Assembly (NCBI RefSeq): GCF_000429445.1
Contig: NZ_AUBW01000004.1
Coordinates: forward strand, 186,001 to 250,000
DNA from: Algoriphagus terrigena DSM 22685
GTDB taxonomy: Bacteria > Bacteroidota > Bacteroidia > Cytophagales > Cyclobacteriaceae
DNA length: 64,000 bases
Reading direction: 5' to 3'
Shown: piece after piece, positions 62,607 to 64,000 of the stretch
How positions within the stretch are numbered: position 1 is the stretch's first letter
Layout: each line of letters starts with the position of its first letter
Program-made: the position numbers and the translations under genes
The notes under the pieces: generated by a model
What the model was told of the DNA's origin: nothing
The model's database searches: none
The model's input: only the letters and a program-made list of their open reading frames with translations

Positions 62607-63713
62607 TTAGAAAAACTCCTTCATCTTATCGAAGAATGACTTGTCCTGTTTCCCCGGATCGGGCTTGAAGTTCTCGGAGGCTCTCAACGACTCGAGCACA
62701 TTCTTTTCTTCCCTGGAAAGCTCCGTTGGTGTCCAAATGTTCACCATGATCAATTGGTCTCCACGGGTGTATCCGTTGATATCTTTAATTCCCTTTCCCT
62801 TCAGACGGAGCATTTTTCCACCTTGGGTACCTGGATCGATTTTGATTTTCACCTTGCCATCGATCGTAGGCACTTCGATGGATGCGCCCAATGCCGCATC
62901 TACGAAGGATACATGCAGATCATAAATCACGTTATTTCCTTCACGCTGCAGCACTTCGTCCTCGGCTTCCTCGATCACGATAAGCAAATCACCGGGAATC
63001 CCGCCGGGAGTTTCATTTCCTTTGCCAGACATGCTCAGCTGCATACCTTCGCCCACGCCTCCGGGAATATTGATGGAGATTACTTCCTCTTTCACAATCA
63101 ATCCCCGTGAGTCCGCCTCAGCTGGCTTCTTGTCCACGATCTGTCCGTTGCCACCGCATACTGCGCATGTGCTCGCGGAGACCATTTGACCGAGCATCGT
63201 GTTGACGACTTTCTTCACCTGACCGGAACCTTGGCAGGCTGAGCAGGTTTTGAAGGTAACGCCAGCGGCAACGATATGTCGCTTGACTTTGATTTTTTTC
63301 TCTACGCCATTGGCGATTTCCTGAAGATTCAGCTTCAGTTTGACACGTAGGTTAGTTCCTTTTTTAGTGCGTCGACCACCGCCTCCACCGCCAAAGAAAG
63401 ATCCAAATCCGCCGCCACCGAAGATGTCTCCGAACTGGGAGAAGATATCCTCCATGTTCATACCGCCACCGCTGTATCCGCCGTTGCCTCCAAGCCCTTG
63501 GTGACCGAACTGATCGTATCTGGCTTTTTTGTCGGCATTGCTCAGCACCTCGTATGCCTCAGCAGCTTCCTTAAATTTATCTTCAGCTTCAGGATTGTCT
63601 GGATTTTTATCCGGGTGATACTGGATTGCCATCTTTCGATAGGCCTTTTTGATTTCCTCCGCGCTCGCAGATTTGGAAACGCCCAGAATCTCGTAGTAAT
63701 CTCTTTTTGCCAT
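62607..63713 (-). CDS. dnaJ: Chaperone DnaJ
   Basis: 368 residues. The J domain (1-70) carries HPD in [10 protein letters not shown], and a Gly/Phe-rich region follows (about 75-118). The zinc region (about 150-200) has only two of the usual four CxxCxGxG motifs: CSACQGSG and CAVCGGNG. By alignment to E. coli DnaJ these are motifs two and three, which together form zinc site II. Motifs one and four (zinc site I) are replaced by unrelated residues. The C-terminal substrate-binding domains are normal. It delivers clients to DnaK. Seven bases separate it from grpE. Confidence 0.94.
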   Translation of the reverse strand: MAKRDYYEILGVSKSASAEEIKKAYRKMAIQYHPDKNPDNPEAEDKFKEAAEAYEVLSNADKKARYDQFGHQGLGGNGGYSGGGMNMEDIFSQFGDIFGGGGFGSFFGGGGGGRRTKKGTNLRVKLKLNLQEIANGVEKKIKVKRHIVAAGVTFKTCSACQGSGQVKKVVNTMLGQMVSASTCAVCGGNGQIVDKKPAEADSRGLIVKEEVISINIPGGVGEGMQLSMSGKGNETPGGIPGDLLIVIEEAEDEVLQREGNNVIYDLHVSFVDAALGASIEVPTIDGKVKIKIDPGTQGGKMLRLKGKGIKDINGYTRGDQLIMVNIWTPTELSREEKNVLESLRASENFKPDPGKQDKSFFDKMKEFF

Positions 63714-63720
63714 AATATTG

Positions 63721-64000
63721 TTATGCTCCGGTTACCACCTTGGCGTATCTCACGACCTTTTCGCCGAGCGTGTAGCCTTTTTCTATCACGTCTATCACTT
63801 TTCCTTTCATTTCTTCCGATGGGGCTGGTATCTGCGTAATCGCCTCCTGCGTATCGGGGTTGAAAGGTTTTCCAACCAAATCTCCCATGACCTTCAGTCC
63901 TTTTGCTTCAAGGATTCTGACCAGTTTATGAAAAATCAGCTGATTTCCCTCGCTGATTTTGGCGAGATCGGTTTCTCCTTCAGAAGCTTTGAAAGCCCTT
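63721..64000 (-). CDS. grpE: Nucleotide exchange factor GrpE (3' part, runs off the window)
   Basis: The minus strand is open from the right edge to a TAA at 63721-63723 and reads [20 protein letters not shown], then [20 protein letters not shown], the conserved beta-wing and C-terminus of GrpE. GrpE releases ADP from DnaK. It is the upstream partner of dnaJ in the same operon. The start lies outside the window. Confidence 0.92.
   Translation of the reverse strand, partial: RAFKASEGETDLAKISEGNQLIFHKLVRILEAKGLKVMGDLVGKPFNPDTQEAITQIPAPSEEMKGKVIDVIEKGYTLGEKVVRYAKVVTGA

Overview
The window looks like chromosomal DNA of a member of the Bacteroidota, most likely the order Cytophagales near Algoriphagus or Cyclobacterium. 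This is an inference from gene content. The window has a DUF3810 protein, a GLPGLI-family protein beside an outer-membrane beta-barrel protein, ThuA-type and DUF1080-type secreted proteins, a fused alpha/beta 2-oxoacid dehydrogenase E1, and CcmB. Several genes also have -7 boxes of the Bacteroidota form TAnnTTTG. I saw no rRNA, tRNA, insertion sequence, prophage or CRISPR array.

Layout. 1-8.1 kb: the tail of a membrane protein, a secreted degenerate LytM-like protein, DUF3810 and Nfu-type genes, a ThuA protein, a LysR regulator followed by threonine synthase, then a D-Ala-D-Ala dipeptidase lipoprotein, an SDR oxidoreductase and ccmB. 8.1-13.2 kb: the fused E1, a GNAT acetyltransferase, a TruA-family pseudouridine synthase and a secreted protein of unknown function. 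13.2-24.6 kb: nine minus-strand genes for branched-chain amino acids in the order ilvD-ilvB-ilvN-ilvC-leuA-leuC-leuD-citramalate/isopropylmalate synthase-leuB. In front of ilvD lies what reads as a complete transcription attenuator: a 19-residue leader peptide with ten Leu/Ile/Val codons, an antiterminator pairing and a terminator.

25-32 kb: ispE, a MazEF-like toxin-antitoxin pair with an operator-like palindrome over its promoter, a tgt-lptG/F-EamA operon, and a glycosyltransferase-sigma factor-rsmG operon. 32-38 kb is the most accessory-looking part: a 595-base gene-poor gap, an outer-membrane barrel protein with a GLPGLI protein, and a DUF4143-type ATPase preceded by four tandem 22-bp repeats. 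38-45 kb: a DNA polymerase III alpha subunit with an N-terminal proofreading-exonuclease domain, thioredoxin, and an overlapping mnmH-selD pair for selenouridine in tRNA.

45-64 kb: DUF502 and DUF1080 proteins, an nqrABCDE operon that ends at a terminator without nqrF, cmk-ispH, adenine deaminase, a Tat-exported phosphoesterase, prfC, a histidine kinase with no regulator beside it, dps, a NatAB-type ABC exporter, a secreted protein, and grpE-dnaJ running off the right edge.

Most genes are housekeeping. The observations most worth checking are the ilv/leu attenuator, the 22-bp tandem repeats before the ATPase gene, a 34-bp perfect palindrome at the end of the truA-like gene, the exonuclease-polymerase fusion with its altered PHP site, and several proteins missing classical metal ligands (LytM-like protein, Tgt, DnaJ).
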